A stretch of DNA of 49,167 nt from Shewanella sp. SR44-3 (GTDB lineage Bacteria > Pseudomonadota > Gammaproteobacteria > Enterobacterales > Shewanellaceae). How positions within the stretch are numbered: the first letter of the stretch is position 1; the number at the start of each line of letters is the position of its first letter. The notes under the pieces were generated by a model. The model had not been told where the DNA came from and did no database searches. It was given only the letters and a program-made list of their open reading frames with translations. Shown here piece by piece: positions 1-9,343 of this stretch. The stretch lies in NCBI RefSeq assembly GCF_014163735.1, contig NZ_JACJDV010000027.1:1-49167 (forward strand). Reading direction: 5' to 3'. The translations under genes were made by a program, and so were the position numbers.

Positions 1-20
1 TAGCACTTAGAACCTAAAAT

Positions 21-674
21 CTAGAATTTGGCTTGCTGTAAAAATTCAGCGCGGGTGGCTGGGTTGGACTTAAAAATTCCGCCTAAGGAGGTGGTCGTGG
101 TCGAGCTGGTGGAGTCCATCACGCCGCGAGATTTAACGCAGAAATGCACAGCATCAATTTTTACCGCTACGTCTTTGGTTTCGAGCAAGGTTTGCAGCGC
201 CACTAAAATCTGCTGCGTTAGCCTTTCTTGTACTTGTGGGCGCTGGGCGAAGAAGCGCACTATGCGGTTTATTTTTGATAAGCCTATGATTTTAGCCCGT
301 GGTAAATACGCCACTGTGGCTAGACCATCTATGGTGACTAAATGGTGCTCACAGGTGCTGGTGAGGCTGATATCTTGCACCCTGACCATCTCATCGAAGC
401 CCATTTTGTTGTCTATGACAGTGATCTTAGGGAAATTATCATAATCTAGGCCTGAGAAAATCTCATCCACATACATCTTAGCGATGCGTCTTGGGGTGTC
501 CATCAGGCTGTCATCGGTTAAATCCAAGGACATCAAGGTTAAGATCTCACGCATATGCTGCTCAATCTTAATCTTGCGCTCTTCAGGCGTTGAAGTTTTT
601 GGCAGCATAGGGGTTTCTAGCCCGCGCTCTTTCAGTGCTGCTTGTACTTTGATTGCGGCGTCACTTAATGCCAT
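21..674 (-). CDS. folE: GTP cyclohydrolase I
   Basis: Converts GTP to 7,8-dihydroneopterin triphosphate, the first step of folate/pterin synthesis; cytosolic homodecamer in the family. The 217-residue product has the zinc ligands expected from E. coli FolE: Cys108 and His111 (in STCEHH) and Cys179 (in VHFCV). The C-terminal SRGVMD and [10 protein letters not shown] segments are also typical. I chose the ATG at 674 because GGAGG lies about six bases upstream; an in-frame ATG at 698 would add eight residues but has no comparable ribosome site. It is monocistronic as far as the window shows, with about 160 bases separating it from the upstream minus-strand gene. Nothing unusual is seen. Confidence 0.97.
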   Translation of the reverse strand: MALSDAAIKVQAALKERGLETPMLPKTSTPEERKIKIEQHMREILTLMSLDLTDDSLMDTPRRIAKMYVDEIFSGLDYDNFPKITVIDNKMGFDEMVRVQDISLTSTCEHHLVTIDGLATVAYLPRAKIIGLSKINRIVRFFAQRPQVQERLTQQILVALQTLLETKDVAVKIDAVHFCVKSRGVMDSTSSTTTTSLGGIFKSNPATRAEFLQQAKF

Positions 675-793
675 CTTGTCCTCCAACGACTCTGTCATAC
701 TGCTTATGAGTGTACCTTAAAAAACCTAGGGTGCTTACACCGCAAGGGGAGGGAGAATAGCGTGATTTGCTGCAAATTAATACTAGAGGCAAT

Positions 794-826
794 AAAAAAG
801 CCGACCTATTTACTCAGGTATCGGCT
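794..826 (-). terminator. Rho-independent terminator after the S9 peptidase gene
   Basis: Read on the minus strand, an AGCCGA...TCGGCT stem (799-804 with 821-826), extended by CCT/AGG with a two-base bulge, is followed directly by a run of six T. It lies about 30 bases after the stop codon of the peptidase gene and before folE, so folE probably has its own promoter. Confidence 0.8.
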
Positions 827-856
827 CTATCTTAAGTGTAAATGTGAGTGGCGAGC

Positions 857-2815
857 TTAGAGTTTAAGGTTGCTATCTATGAAACTGAGCATCTTTTGAT
901 AGTATTTTGCCCTGTGGTCATCGTTATAAAAACCGTGGCCTTCATCATCCATGACCAACTTTTCATAAGGATAATTACGGGCTTTTAGGGCATCTTCTAA
1001 TGATTCAAATTGTTCAATGGGAGCGCGTTCATCATCACCGCCATGAACTAACAGTAACTTGGCTTTGAGTTTTTCGACATTATAACTTGGTGACATGGCT
1101 TTAAGTGTTGCTTGATCGGTTCCTAACACTTGCTTTAAGAAGCTAGTGCCCGATCGAGTATCAGCCACGTCACCTTCCTCAAACATCATAGGCAAGTCGT
1201 ATACGCCGGCAAAGCCTATGGCACATTTGAACATATCAGGCTCGATAATGGCACTTTGCAATGCGCTGTAACCGCCAAAGCTGCCTCCGACGATACAAAC
1301 ACGTTCTTTATTGGCAAAGCCTTGCTCAATGACATAGCGAGTGGCATCGATAATATCAAACTGGATATCTGAGCCCCACTTTTGGTGGCCCATTTCCTCA
1401 AACGCTTTACCGTAACCGCCAGAGCCACGGAAATTGACTTTCAATACCGCATAGCCTTGATTGGCAAGCAGTTGGCTTTCTGGGTCAAAGCCCCAAAAAT
1501 CACGAACACCGTGCGGACCGCCATGGGGGTTTACGATTAAGGGTAAGTTTTTAGCTTCAATCCCATTTGGCAAAGTAAGATAGCCGGAGATCTGAACCCC
1601 GTCGCGACTGGTGAAACTGATAGGTTTAACTTCAGCCATTAACTCTGGTTCTAGCCATTTTTTTGATGGAGATAGAAAAGCGAGAGTGTTCTTTTGAGTG
1701 TCATAAATGTAATAATCGCCAGGATTTCTGTCATTAAAGGCAGCGATAATTAGTTTGCTACCATCACGGGTTTCACTGACTATTTGCACTTGATGCCCAG
1801 GTAAGCTGGCGAGCAATTTTTTAAGTAATGTACTGCGTTTATCATCTTGGTTGACGAAGGCGTAAGTTGGATAGCCTTCATTGAACTCTACTGCATAAAG
1901 CTGCTTGGTCTGGTTGTTTATCCAGAAATTAGCAGGGTCTACCTTGTCATCTTGGATGATTTTTTGCTGCTCACCAGTATTGAGATCAATTTTATACACC
2001 CCCATAGTTTCACTGTTTTTGCGGCCAGCGGCATAGATGCTATGCGGATTGTCGGCAAATGAAATAGGGCTAAAGTCTTCTAATTCTAGTTTAAGTTTAC
2101 TGCTCTCAACCCATTCACCCGCTTGACGATAATAGATTTTGGTGTCGTTATTCTTGTCTTCGCCGGCAGCAAAGCGCACTTTGCCCGAGTGATCTGTCAT
2201 AAAACGAGCTCGACCGATAGGTGACCCCATGAGTCGCTTGCGTGTTCCACGGTAGAGGTCGACTCGATAGATATCTTGTGAGGCTTCATAGTTTAGTGTG
2301 CGGGAGCCGTTCCAAGGAATAGCATTGACCAATATATATCTTTCATCGTCAACTAAAGGATCTAAAATATAGGCTGTGGCTCTAATGGGGGTATTCTTCT
2401 TAAGGTTGGAGCCTGTTTGCTGTTCACTACTTTGGTAACCAAATAAGTAGGTGCCTCTGCCACCGTCTGCATTGACCGCATAGAGTTCGCCATAGTATTG
2501 GGGGGCATCAGTCCAGCCTTTTAGGTATTCTTTTTGTAAAACTAGCCGTTCATCGTTAGCCCACTCATAGTTACCTACTTGCGCATTTCCTGGAAAATTA
2601 ATTGCACCAACGAGTTTATTATCGTCGAGTGATAATATTATTAAGGTATTTTTTCCGTCACGCTTAGTAACGACACTTAAATATTTACCTGAAGGCGATA
2701 ACTTCACATTGGCATATTCGGCGCCTTTACTGAATAGTTCTGGCTGAGATGGGGAAGCGGAAAACGCGGCGCAGTGAAATAAGGCGGCACTGAGCAGTAA
2801 AATAGTCCTAAACAT
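857..2815 (-). CDS. Exported S9-family prolyl oligopeptidase-like peptidase
   Basis: Serine peptidase of the S9 (prolyl oligopeptidase / acylaminoacyl peptidase) family, 652 residues. The N-terminus from MFRTILLLSAALFHCAAFSAS reads as a signal peptide, so the enzyme should act in the periplasm. The middle is an irregular beta-propeller (about residues 30-390) and the C-terminal 250 residues an alpha/beta-hydrolase. The catalytic triad is visible: Ser512 in GGSFGGY, Asp near 594 in GGDDERAP and His near 626 in DEGHGF. I chose the ATG at 2815, which has AAGG at good spacing. The longer reading from 2890 would put 25 non-hydrophobic residues before the signal peptide. The substrate cannot be read from sequence; family members trim or degrade short peptides. 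Confidence 0.9.
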   Translation of the reverse strand: MFRTILLLSAALFHCAAFSASPSQPELFSKGAEYANVKLSPSGKYLSVVTKRDGKNTLIILSLDDNKLVGAINFPGNAQVGNYEWANDERLVLQKEYLKGWTDAPQYYGELYAVNADGGRGTYLFGYQSSEQQTGSNLKKNTPIRATAYILDPLVDDERYILVNAIPWNGSRTLNYEASQDIYRVDLYRGTRKRLMGSPIGRARFMTDHSGKVRFAAGEDKNNDTKIYYRQAGEWVESSKLKLELEDFSPISFADNPHSIYAAGRKNSETMGVYKIDLNTGEQQKIIQDDKVDPANFWINNQTKQLYAVEFNEGYPTYAFVNQDDKRSTLLKKLLASLPGHQVQIVSETRDGSKLIIAAFNDRNPGDYYIYDTQKNTLAFLSPSKKWLEPELMAEVKPISFTSRDGVQISGYLTLPNGIEAKNLPLIVNPHGGPHGVRDFWGFDPESQLLANQGYAVLKVNFRGSGGYGKAFEEMGHQKWGSDIQFDIIDATRYVIEQGFANKERVCIVGGSFGGYSALQSAIIEPDMFKCAIGFAGVYDLPMMFEEGDVADTRSGTSFLKQVLGTDQATLKAMSPSYNVEKLKAKLLLVHGGDDERAPIEQFESLEDALKARNYPYEKLVMDDEGHGFYNDDHRAKYYQKMLSFIDSNLKL

Positions 2816-2923
2816 AAACATCCTTGTACAAGTGGTTAACAAAATTGGTGGGTATTCTACAAAGTCGCGTGCTAAATTAACAGATTGCATTCCATTTCTT
2901 TGTTAATTTAGCACGTCATGGCA

Positions 2924-3517
2924 TCAGCTTCTAAGCAGTTGCTGTTGGATGAAGGTCCATTGCTCATCAAAATGCAGTGTCGGTTTTTGCTTGAATTCAC
3001 TGCGAACAAACTGCGCGATGCGGCCTTCTACTACGGCCAGTAGCAGATTGGCTAAGATGGCTTCGTCTAAATTAAAACCTTGTCCTTCTCTTAAGGTTTT
3101 TTCCCTTAAAATCTGTTTGAGCTGGGTTTCAATCTTGGCGAATAACACACTAATGCGGCTACGCAGCCTATCGTTTTCACCTAAAAGTGCATCACCGTTG
3201 AGTACCCGCGATATCCCTGGGTTGCGCTCGGAGAATACTAACAGTAACTGCAACACCAGCTGGCAGCGTGTCATGGTATCTTTTTCTTCATCCATGATGA
3301 GGTTGAGGCGCGATAGAATAGCATCTTCGATAAATTCGATTAAGCCTTCAAACATCCGAGCCTTGCTAGGGAAGTGCCGGTATAAGGCCGCTTCTGAAAC
3401 CCCGACTTCGGCGGCGAGTTTCGCTGTGGTGATCCTTTGTCCTGGGCTGGTTTCCAGCATTTGAGCGAGGCACTGTAAAATGTGCTCGCGGCGATTTATT
3501 TTTGGGCTAACGGCCAT
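2924..3517 (-). CDS. slmA: Nucleoid occlusion factor SlmA (TetR family)
   Basis: DNA-binding division inhibitor. SlmA bound to chromosomal sites disrupts FtsZ polymers so that septa do not form over the nucleoid. The 197-residue protein has an N-terminal TetR helix-turn-helix (about residues 28-52, [20 protein letters not shown]) and the all-helical SlmA dimerisation domain with the conserved [13 protein letters not shown] segment. Start chosen at the second in-frame ATG (3517), seven bases after AAGGA; an upstream ATG at 3523 adds only two residues. It is the last gene of coaBC-dut-slmA, 35 bases after dut, an order also found in E. coli. Its target FtsZ is encoded in this same window. Confidence 0.96.
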   Translation of the reverse strand: MAVSPKINRREHILQCLAQMLETSPGQRITTAKLAAEVGVSEAALYRHFPSKARMFEGLIEFIEDAILSRLNLIMDEEKDTMTRCQLVLQLLLVFSERNPGISRVLNGDALLGENDRLRSRISVLFAKIETQLKQILREKTLREGQGFNLDEAILANLLLAVVEGRIAQFVRSEFKQKPTLHFDEQWTFIQQQLLRS

Positions 3518-3552
3518 TATCATTTCCTTGGCTCAGTGACAACTTTAGAAGA

Positions 3553-4011
3553 CTATTTGGTACCTGAGTGACCAAACCCGCCTTCACCACGATCTGAGCA
3601 TTCAAACTCGTCCACTAAGGTAAATTTTGCTTGTACCACAGGGACAAATACCAATTGTGCAAGCCGTTCACCTAGGGTTAAGGTGAAAGGCGTATCGCTT
3701 CTATTCCAACAAGACACCATAAGTGGGCCTTGATAATCCGAGTCGATTAAACCGACTAAATTTCCCAGCACTATACCATTTTTATGACCGAGTCCTGAGC
3801 GAGGTAAGATCACTGCCGCTAAGTTTGGGTCTGCCACATGGATGGCGATACCAGTGGGAATAAGTTTGGTTTCCCCCGGTGCAAGTGTGAGTTCTGTCTC
3901 TAACATGGCACGTAAATCCATACCCGCGCTGCCTGGAGTGGCATAGGCTGGTAAGGGAAACTGGGTTCCTATACGTGGGTCGAGAATTTTAACTTCTATA
4001 GCTGTTTTCAT
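3553..4011 (-). CDS. dut: Deoxyuridine 5'-triphosphate nucleotidohydrolase
   Basis: Hydrolyses dUTP to dUMP and pyrophosphate, keeping uracil out of DNA and feeding dTMP synthesis; homotrimeric in the family. The 152-residue protein shows the dUTPase motifs in order: AGMDLRA (motif 1), [11 protein letters not shown] (motif 2), [11 protein letters not shown] with the catalytic Asp (motif 3), GERLAQLVF (motif 4) and the glycine-rich C-terminal [10 protein letters not shown] (motif 5). Its ATG overlaps the TGA of coaBC as ATGA, which suggests translational coupling. Confidence 0.97.
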   Translation of the reverse strand: MKTAIEVKILDPRIGTQFPLPAYATPGSAGMDLRAMLETELTLAPGETKLIPTGIAIHVADPNLAAVILPRSGLGHKNGIVLGNLVGLIDSDYQGPLMVSCWNRSDTPFTLTLGERLAQLVFVPVVQAKFTLVDEFECSDRGEGGFGHSGTK

Positions 4012-5210
4012 TGTGCAGTGATTCTTTGTGCTATCAGTGTCAGTAGTTGGCGCGCTAGGGTGAGCTTGTCGGTTGCGGGCAAATGCTGGCTGGACTCTTT
4101 ATCGAATACCATAAGTGCATTGTCATCGGCATTAAAGCCTAAACCTTGAATAGAAACATCATTGGCAGCAATCATATCCAGCTGTTTTTTCTCTAGTTTA
4201 CCTCTAGCGTATTGCTCTACATCTTGAGTTTCTGCGGCAAAACCTAGGGTAAATAACCTAGGTTTGTGCTGTGCAACCGTGGCTAAGATATCAGGATTAC
4301 GCACTAGCGCAAGTTGCATTTGCTCGGCAGATTTTTTGATTTTTTGATCTGATGCACTCGCAATCCGGTAATCGGCAACGGCGGCGCAGCCGATAAAGAT
4401 ATTGTGATTATCCACTTGCGACATCACGGCTTCTAACATCTGCTCGGCAGACTCTACATCGATACGCTTGACACCATTAGGCGTGGCTAAGTTCACCGGT
4501 CCAGCGACTAAAGTCACTTCGGCGCCCATTTCTGCAGCGGCTTTGGCTAAGGCAAAACCCATTTTGCCTGAGCTGTGGTTGGAAATATAACGCACAGGAT
4601 CTATGGCTTCACGGGTGGGCCCAGCTGTGAGTAGTAACTTATGGCCGTTTAATAGCTTAGGTGCAAAAAATTGTTCAAGCATCAATGCAATATCCAGTGG
4701 CTCTAACATGCGTCCTGGCCCAATTTCACCGCAAGCTTGGCTGCCAGAAGCGGGTCCCCATACGGTAAAGCCGCGGCGCTGCAAATTAGCTAAGTTGTCT
4801 TGTGTTGCCGCATTTTGATACATCTGCTGATTCATTGCGGGGCATAAAATAATCGGGGCGCTGGTGGCTAAGCAAGTGGTGGTGATTAACTCATCGGCCA
4901 TACCAGCATTGATGCGAGCCATTAGGTTGGCGGTAGCAGGAGCGATAATCATAGCATCGGCCCAGCGAGCCAGTTCAATGTGCCCCATGCCAGCTTCAGC
5001 GGCAGGATCGAGTAAATCGCTAGAAACAGGGTGCCCCGATAACGCTTGAATGGTCAGCGGAGTAATAAATGCCTGAGCACCTAGGCTCATTACCACTCGC
5101 ACATCTGCACCACGTTCTTTGAGGCGGCGAATTAAATCTGCCGTTTTATAAGCGGCTATTCCGCCACCAATTCCGAGTAAAATTTTCTTACCTGTTAGCA
5201 TGACTGTCAT
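4008..5210 (-). CDS. coaBC: Bifunctional phosphopantothenoylcysteine decarboxylase / phosphopantothenate-cysteine ligase
   Basis: Catalyses two consecutive steps of coenzyme A synthesis: CTP-dependent joining of cysteine to 4'-phosphopantothenate, then FMN-dependent decarboxylation. The N-terminal CoaC flavoprotein domain (about residues 1-190) has GGGIAAYK, the active-site His in [17 protein letters not shown], and the catalytic Cys in [14 protein letters not shown]. The C-terminal CoaB domain has [20 protein letters not shown] and the GCAAVADYR motif. The start is ambiguous: GTG 5213, ATG 5210 and ATG 5201 are in frame, and the only Shine-Dalgarno-like AGG is close to the first two. It is the first gene of coaBC-dut-slmA and is divergent from radC across about 120 bases. 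Confidence 0.96.
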   Translation of the reverse strand: MTVMLTGKKILLGIGGGIAAYKTADLIRRLKERGADVRVVMSLGAQAFITPLTIQALSGHPVSSDLLDPAAEAGMGHIELARWADAMIIAPATANLMARINAGMADELITTTCLATSAPIILCPAMNQQMYQNAATQDNLANLQRRGFTVWGPASGSQACGEIGPGRMLEPLDIALMLEQFFAPKLLNGHKLLLTAGPTREAIDPVRYISNHSSGKMGFALAKAAAEMGAEVTLVAGPVNLATPNGVKRIDVESAEQMLEAVMSQVDNHNIFIGCAAVADYRIASASDQKIKKSAEQMQLALVRNPDILATVAQHKPRLFTLGFAAETQDVEQYARGKLEKKQLDMIAANDVSIQGLGFNADDNALMVFDKESSQHLPATDKLTLARQLLTLIAQRITAQ

Positions 5211-5332
5211 CACCTAGGCTAAGTCTTAATTGCGGCTAAGATATCATAAAGCGTGACCCTTGGTGACACTCTAAACTGAAAATTTAGACCATACTCAAGG
5301 GATGCTTTCCATCATTAAGCTAAGGAGTGCTG

Positions 5333-6010
5333 ATGGCCATTAAAGATTGGCCTCAAGGGGAAGGCCCAAGGGATAAGTTATTGGCTCATGGTGCGGGTCA
5401 GCTCAGTGATGCAGAATTGCTGGCTGTGCTAATAAGAAATGGCACATCGGGCCAAAATGCATTAACAACTGGGCGATTATTACTCAATCATTTTGGTGGT
5501 TTACGCCATTTAATGAGTGCTGCTGAGAGACAGGTGTGCAAAATTCCTGGGGTAGGACCGGTAAAATATGCCCAATTACAGGCTGCAGCGGAGATTTCTA
5601 AGCGAATTTCACGGGAAAACCTACAAAGAGGGCAGATTTTGACAAATCCTGATTTAACTCGGGACTATTTAATGAGACAATTAGCAGACCGCTCCTATGA
5701 AGTGTTCGCCTTATTATTGTTGGATAGCCAACATAGAGTGATTCAATTTGTAGAATTGTTCCGTGGTACCATAGATTCTGCCTCAGTATATCCTCGTGAA
5801 GTGGTGAGCTTAGTGCTAGAAAAAAGGGCTGCGGCAGTTATCATATGTCATAATCATCCGTCTGGTGTTGCTGAGCCCAGCCAGGCTGATAGGCGAATAA
5901 CTGAGCGATTAAAAAATGCATTAGCAACTATTGATGTTTCTTTGTTAGATCATATGGTTGTTGGTGATCAAGAGATAGTTTCCTTCGCAGAACGAGGGTG
6001 GATAATTTAA
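5333..6010 (+). CDS. radC: RadC family JAMM/MPN-domain protein
   Basis: UPF0758/RadC protein, 225 residues. The N-terminus has a helix-hairpin-helix-like segment (KIPGVGPVKYAQLQAA, about residues 60-80). The C-terminal JAMM/MPN+ metalloprotease-like domain has the metal motif HNHPSG...SQAD starting near residue 173. The biochemical role of chromosomal RadC is unsettled; the old link to recombination repair has been withdrawn for E. coli. Start chosen at ATG 5333 because AAGGAG ends five bases before it, whereas the GTG at 5327 lies inside that ribosome site. It sits upstream of rpmB-rpmG, as in E. coli, but rpmB has its own strong promoter. Confidence 0.93.
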   Translation: MAIKDWPQGEGPRDKLLAHGAGQLSDAELLAVLIRNGTSGQNALTTGRLLLNHFGGLRHLMSAAERQVCKIPGVGPVKYAQLQAAAEISKRISRENLQRGQILTNPDLTRDYLMRQLADRSYEVFALLLLDSQHRVIQFVELFRGTIDSASVYPREVVSLVLEKRAAAVIICHNHPSGVAEPSQADRRITERLKNALATIDVSLLDHMVVGDQEIVSFAERGWII

Positions 6011-6017
6011 ACACCAC

Positions 6018-6046
6018 TTGACCTTAGCTCTGGGAACGTGTATAAA
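6018..6046 (+). promoter_or_regulatory. Sigma-70 promoter of rpmB-rpmG with GC-rich discriminator
   Basis: TTGACC (6018-6023) and TATAAA (6041-6046) are separated by exactly 17 bases, a near-consensus sigma-70 promoter. The bases after the -10 (ATGCGCCCT) are GC-rich, as in promoters repressed by ppGpp during amino-acid starvation, which would suit a ribosomal protein operon. It starts eight bases after the radC stop codon. The stringent control is an inference. Confidence 0.8.
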
Positions 6047-6130
6047 ATGCGCCCTCTTTGTGCCTCGGGCGACGGCCATACGAGGCACATTTATGCTCGA
6101 GCGTTAAAAATTGTTTTGGAGAAGATTGAC

Positions 6131-6367
6131 ATGTCAAGAATATGCCAAGTAACTGGCAAGAAGCCAATGGTTGGTAACAACCGTTCGCACGCAAAAAATT
6201 CGACTCGTCGTCGTTTTTTACCTAACCTACAAAACCACCGTTTTTGGTTAGAAGAAGAAAAGCGCTTCGTGCAACTACGTGTATCTACTAAAGGTATTCG
6301 TATCATCGACAAGAAAGGTATCGAAGTAGTTGTTAAAGAACTTCGTGCCCGTGGCGAGAAGGTATAA
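6131..6367 (+). CDS. rpmB: 50S ribosomal protein L28
   Basis: Large-subunit ribosomal protein, 78 residues, beginning [21 protein letters not shown] as expected for gammaproteobacterial L28. A longer in-frame reading from 6038 exists, but those 31 codons lie over the promoter and leader. GGAGA about eight bases before the ATG at 6131 supports the short start. The CxxC zinc pairs of some L28 proteins are absent; only one cysteine is present (zinc-independent type). It is followed by rpmG after six bases, so the two are co-transcribed. Confidence 0.98.
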   Translation: MSRICQVTGKKPMVGNNRSHAKNSTRRRFLPNLQNHRFWLEEEKRFVQLRVSTKGIRIIDKKGIEVVVKELRARGEKV

Positions 6368-6373
6368 TAGAAA

Positions 6374-6547
6374 ATGGCTAAATCTAAAGGTAATCGTGAG
6401 AAGATCAAATTAGTATCTAGTGCTAAGACTGGTCACTTCTACACTACTGAAAAGAACAAGCGTAACATGCCTGAGAAAATGGAAATCAAGAAATTTGATC
6501 CAGTTATTCGTCAGCACGTTATGTACAAAGAAGCTAAAATCAAATAA
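6374..6547 (+). CDS. rpmG: 50S ribosomal protein L33
   Basis: A 57-residue ribosomal protein starting [20 protein letters not shown] and ending VMYKEAKIK, read directly from the nucleotides because it falls below common ORF length cut-offs. It is a cysteine-free L33 (zinc-independent form). It lies six bases downstream of rpmB and is followed by a strong intrinsic terminator at 6565. This is the conserved rpmB-rpmG pair. Confidence 0.98.
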
Positions 6548-6564
6548 TTGATTTTTTGACTCTT

Positions 6565-6592
6565 AAAAAGCCCCTCTTGAGGGGCTTTTTTT
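6565..6592 (+). terminator. Rho-independent terminator of rpmB-rpmG
   Basis: A perfect 12-base inverted repeat, AAAAAGCCCCTC (6565-6576) with GAGGGGCTTTTT (6579-6590), runs into a T tract, 18 bases after the rpmG stop codon. The GC core is GCCCCTC/GAGGGGC. Confidence 0.93.
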
Positions 6593-6665
6593 ATGCCTGT
6601 AATAAAATACACTACACTTGTGTGGGTAAAATAAATCATTTCTGTTGATAAAAATGATTTTAAAC

Positions 6666-6700
6666 TGCATTAAAATGCAATAGGATTGCGTTTTTATTGA
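6666..6700 (+). promoter_or_regulatory. Pair of ARG-box-like sites (candidate ArgR operator) upstream of argA
   Basis: TGCATTAAAATGCA (6666-6679) is a good match to the palindromic ArgR half-operator (TG-N-AT-AT-rich-AT-N-CA). A second, weaker copy, TGCGTTTTTATTGA, lies at 6687-6700. Their starts are 21 bases apart, the spacing of paired ARG boxes in enterobacterial arginine genes. argA encodes the first arginine-specific enzyme, so ArgR repression is expected. The assignment is pattern-based. Confidence 0.55.
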
Positions 6701-6811
6701 TTCCACATGCTTTGGAAATATAGAGTGTGGATATATAATTGGCCGTATTACTAATAGTGCTATATCAGTGATATAGACTCTACAACTTACCAATATGAGG
6801 TGAATTAACCT

Positions 6812-8131
6812 GTGAGAACCACTGAACTAGTAGATGGATTTCGTCATTCGGCCCCCTATGTAAATGCACATAGAGGCAAGACATTTGTCGTCATGCTAGG
6901 TGGCGAAGCCCTTGCCCACCCCCAATTTCGCGGCATTTTAAATGATGTTGCTTTGTTGCATTCTTTAGGCATTGAAGTGGTGTTAGTTTATGGGGCACGG
7001 CCACAGATAGATGAAGGTCTAAAAGCCGCAGGTATTGAGCCTGCCTATCACAATGGGGTGCGGATCACAGATGAAGATACTTTAAAAATTATTAAGCAAG
7101 TGGCCGGTGCGGTGCAGTTCGATATCACGGCGCGCTTATCTATGAGCCTTGGCAATACGCCGATGCAAAATGCGCAGATTAACTTAGTCAGTGGTAATTT
7201 CGTCATTGCTCAACCTTTAGGTGTCGACGACGGCGTTGATTTTTGCCTCAGCGGTAAAGTAAGGCGCATCGATGCTGTGGGTTTACGTCGTCAGCTTGAT
7301 AATAATGGCATAGTCCTGATGGGCCCCATTGCTGCATCGGTAACGGGTGAGAGCTTTAACCTGACCGCTGAAGAAGTGGCGACTCAGGTCGCGATTAAGC
7401 TTAAAGCCGATAAAATCATCGGTTTTAGTGAAACCAACGGCATTATGGGCGAAAACGGTGAAGTGATAGCGGAATTGATGCCTAACCAAGTCGAGGCAAT
7501 GCTGGCCGATATGGCACAAAACCCCTGTGCCTCAGTGGGCACTATGGCATTCCTAAAAGCCAGTGTTGATGCATGCCGCAAGGGTGTACCTCGTTGCCAT
7601 TTGGTCAGTTATCTCGATGATGGCGCATTGCTGCAAGAGTTATTCTCCCGTGAGGGCATAGGCACCCAAATCGTCACAGAAAGCGCCGAGCGTCTTCGCC
7701 GTGCCAGCATCAGTGATATTGGCGGCATCTTAAACCTTATTCGCCCATTGGAAGAGCAAGGTATTCTAGTGCGCCGCTCCCGTGAGCAGCTGGAAATGGA
7801 AATCGAGCAGTTTATGCTGATTGAGCGCGATAACTTAGTGATTGGTTGCGCGGCGCTCTATCCTTTCGAGGAAGACAATGCCGGTGAGTTTGCCTGTCTT
7901 GTGGTTCACCCTGATTATCGTGATGCAGACAGAGGCAGCGTGCTACTCAATAACATCATAGGCCAAGCTAGGGTACGTGGTTATGGGCGTTTATTTGCGT
8001 TGACGACTCGCAGTATCCATTGGTTTTTAGAGCACGGCTTTAATATTGTCGAAGTGGACGCTTTGCCAAATAAGAAAAAACAGTTATACAATTTCCATCG
8101 TCGCTCGAAAATTTTAGCGCTGGATTTATAG
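6812..8131 (+). CDS. argA: Amino-acid N-acetyltransferase (N-acetylglutamate synthase)
   Basis: Acetylates glutamate with acetyl-CoA, the first committed step of arginine biosynthesis; in the E. coli-type enzyme, arginine inhibits allosterically. The 439-residue protein aligns end to end by eye with E. coli ArgA. An amino-acid-kinase-like domain (about 1-280, with [18 protein letters not shown] and [17 protein letters not shown]) is followed by a GNAT acetyltransferase domain (about 290-439, with [19 protein letters not shown] and the C-terminal [14 protein letters not shown]). Translation starts at GTG 6812, preceded by GAGGTG about 11 bases upstream. A candidate ArgR operator lies about 110-145 bases before the start. 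Confidence 0.97.
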   Translation: MRTTELVDGFRHSAPYVNAHRGKTFVVMLGGEALAHPQFRGILNDVALLHSLGIEVVLVYGARPQIDEGLKAAGIEPAYHNGVRITDEDTLKIIKQVAGAVQFDITARLSMSLGNTPMQNAQINLVSGNFVIAQPLGVDDGVDFCLSGKVRRIDAVGLRRQLDNNGIVLMGPIAASVTGESFNLTAEEVATQVAIKLKADKIIGFSETNGIMGENGEVIAELMPNQVEAMLADMAQNPCASVGTMAFLKASVDACRKGVPRCHLVSYLDDGALLQELFSREGIGTQIVTESAERLRRASISDIGGILNLIRPLEEQGILVRRSREQLEMEIEQFMLIERDNLVIGCAALYPFEEDNAGEFACLVVHPDYRDADRGSVLLNNIIGQARVRGYGRLFALTTRSIHWFLEHGFNIVEVDALPNKKKQLYNFHRRSKILALDL

Positions 8132-8186
8132 GGTTTAGCTCCAGAAGTATCAGTCTATTAAATCTTAGTTACCTTAGTTCAGATGT

Positions 8187-8215
8187 AAAAATGCCGACTT
8201 AAGTCGGCATTTTTT
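8187..8215. terminator. Bidirectional terminator between argA and rarD
   Basis: A perfect palindrome, AAAAATGCCGACTT/AAGTCGGCATTTTT, with an A tract on one side and a T tract on the other, sits between the convergent argA and rarD genes. It can terminate transcription from either strand. Confidence 0.88.
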
Positions 8216-8240
8216 ATGTCTTAATTTTTAACTCTAAACT

Positions 8241-9152
8241 CTAGGCTGGGCTAGCGAGTTTGGCTTTTTTATTGTGGCGGCGTTGCAGTAATAAATCACT
8301 GACAAAGATCATCAACGCTGCCCAAATAAACCCAAAGGTAATGGCCTTTTCTATATCGAAGGGTTCATTAAAGAGTTTGATTGCCAAGATAAACATGATG
8401 CTTGGGCCAATATATTGAAAGAATCCTAAGATAGAAAACGGAATGCGCACCGCCGCCCCAGCAAAACATAATAACGGTACGGTAGTGACGATACCGGCAG
8501 CCAGCAGAATCAAATTCAGGCTCCAAGCATTGGTAAGCATGCTGGCACTGGAGCTGTCTAAAGTCAGCAATAAATAACCTAAGGCCACAGGTGCTAAAAT
8601 TGCCGTTTCTACCAGTAAGCCGGTTTTAGCATCCACGTTAACTTTTTTACGCAATAAGCCGTAAAAACCAAAGGAGGCGGCTAATACTAAAGACACCAGC
8701 GGGATAGAACCAAAAGAAATCAGCTGAATAATCACCCCTAAGCTTGCCAACGCCACCGCAACCCACTGCAGTTTACGCAAGCGCTCACCGAGAAATAGCA
8801 TGGCCAGCAACACGTTAAATAACGGGTTAATGAAGTAGCCAAGGCTTGCATCTAACATATGGTCATTATTAATCGCCCAGATGAAAATTAGCCAATTCCC
8901 CGCGATCAACAGGGAGGTGATCAGTAACACTAACAATTGTTTAGGTTGTTTAAATACTTGTCTCAGGCGGCTAAATCCACCAACAAACTGCATTAGCACT
9001 ACCATAAGCACAAAAGACCAGAGTACCCTGTGCATTAGAATTTCAAGAGGAGAAACCTGCTGAATAAGTTTGAAATATAATGGGGCAACGCCCCATAAAC
9101 AGTAGGCACAGATAGCGAGAATGACGCCTTTACGGTATTCGAGTTCAGACAT
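8241..9152 (-). CDS. rarD: EamA/DMT-family transporter RarD
   Basis: Inner-membrane protein of 303 residues with about ten hydrophobic segments arranged as two EamA repeats, starting MSELEYRKGVILAICAYCLWG. The motif LWGVAPLYFKL and the long first loop match the RarD subfamily, named from a chloramphenicol-sensitivity phenotype; the true substrate is unknown. It lies 191 bases downstream of a YigI-type thioesterase gene on the same strand, the same neighbour it has in E. coli, so the two may be co-transcribed. Confidence 0.9.
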   Translation of the reverse strand: MSELEYRKGVILAICAYCLWGVAPLYFKLIQQVSPLEILMHRVLWSFVLMVVLMQFVGGFSRLRQVFKQPKQLLVLLITSLLIAGNWLIFIWAINNDHMLDASLGYFINPLFNVLLAMLFLGERLRKLQWVAVALASLGVIIQLISFGSIPLVSLVLAASFGFYGLLRKKVNVDAKTGLLVETAILAPVALGYLLLTLDSSSASMLTNAWSLNLILLAAGIVTTVPLLCFAGAAVRIPFSILGFFQYIGPSIMFILAIKLFNEPFDIEKAITFGFIWAALMIFVSDLLLQRRHNKKAKLASPA

Positions 9153-9343
9153 GGAATGATGACCTTGAGAATGAAGAGGCGATTGTAGGCGCCACTTCTG
9201 TGAGACTCAAGGCTAAGCCTTGATTCATTTTGCTGTGAGCCAAGGGTAAAGCGTAAACAAAACGATAAATTAGGCTGTTTTGACCTCTATCACTGAATTA
9301 TGGCCAGATCATCATTTGCCGCTGCTCATATTTTATTGGGCAT

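Noticed and set aside
28..444. 138-codon open frame on the plus strand
   Set aside because: Entirely antisense to folE, which has all family motifs; no ribosome site or protein-like composition.
6038..6130. 31-codon N-terminal extension of ribosomal protein L28
   Set aside because: These bases are the promoter -10 region and leader; the standard L28 start at 6131 has its own ribosome site.
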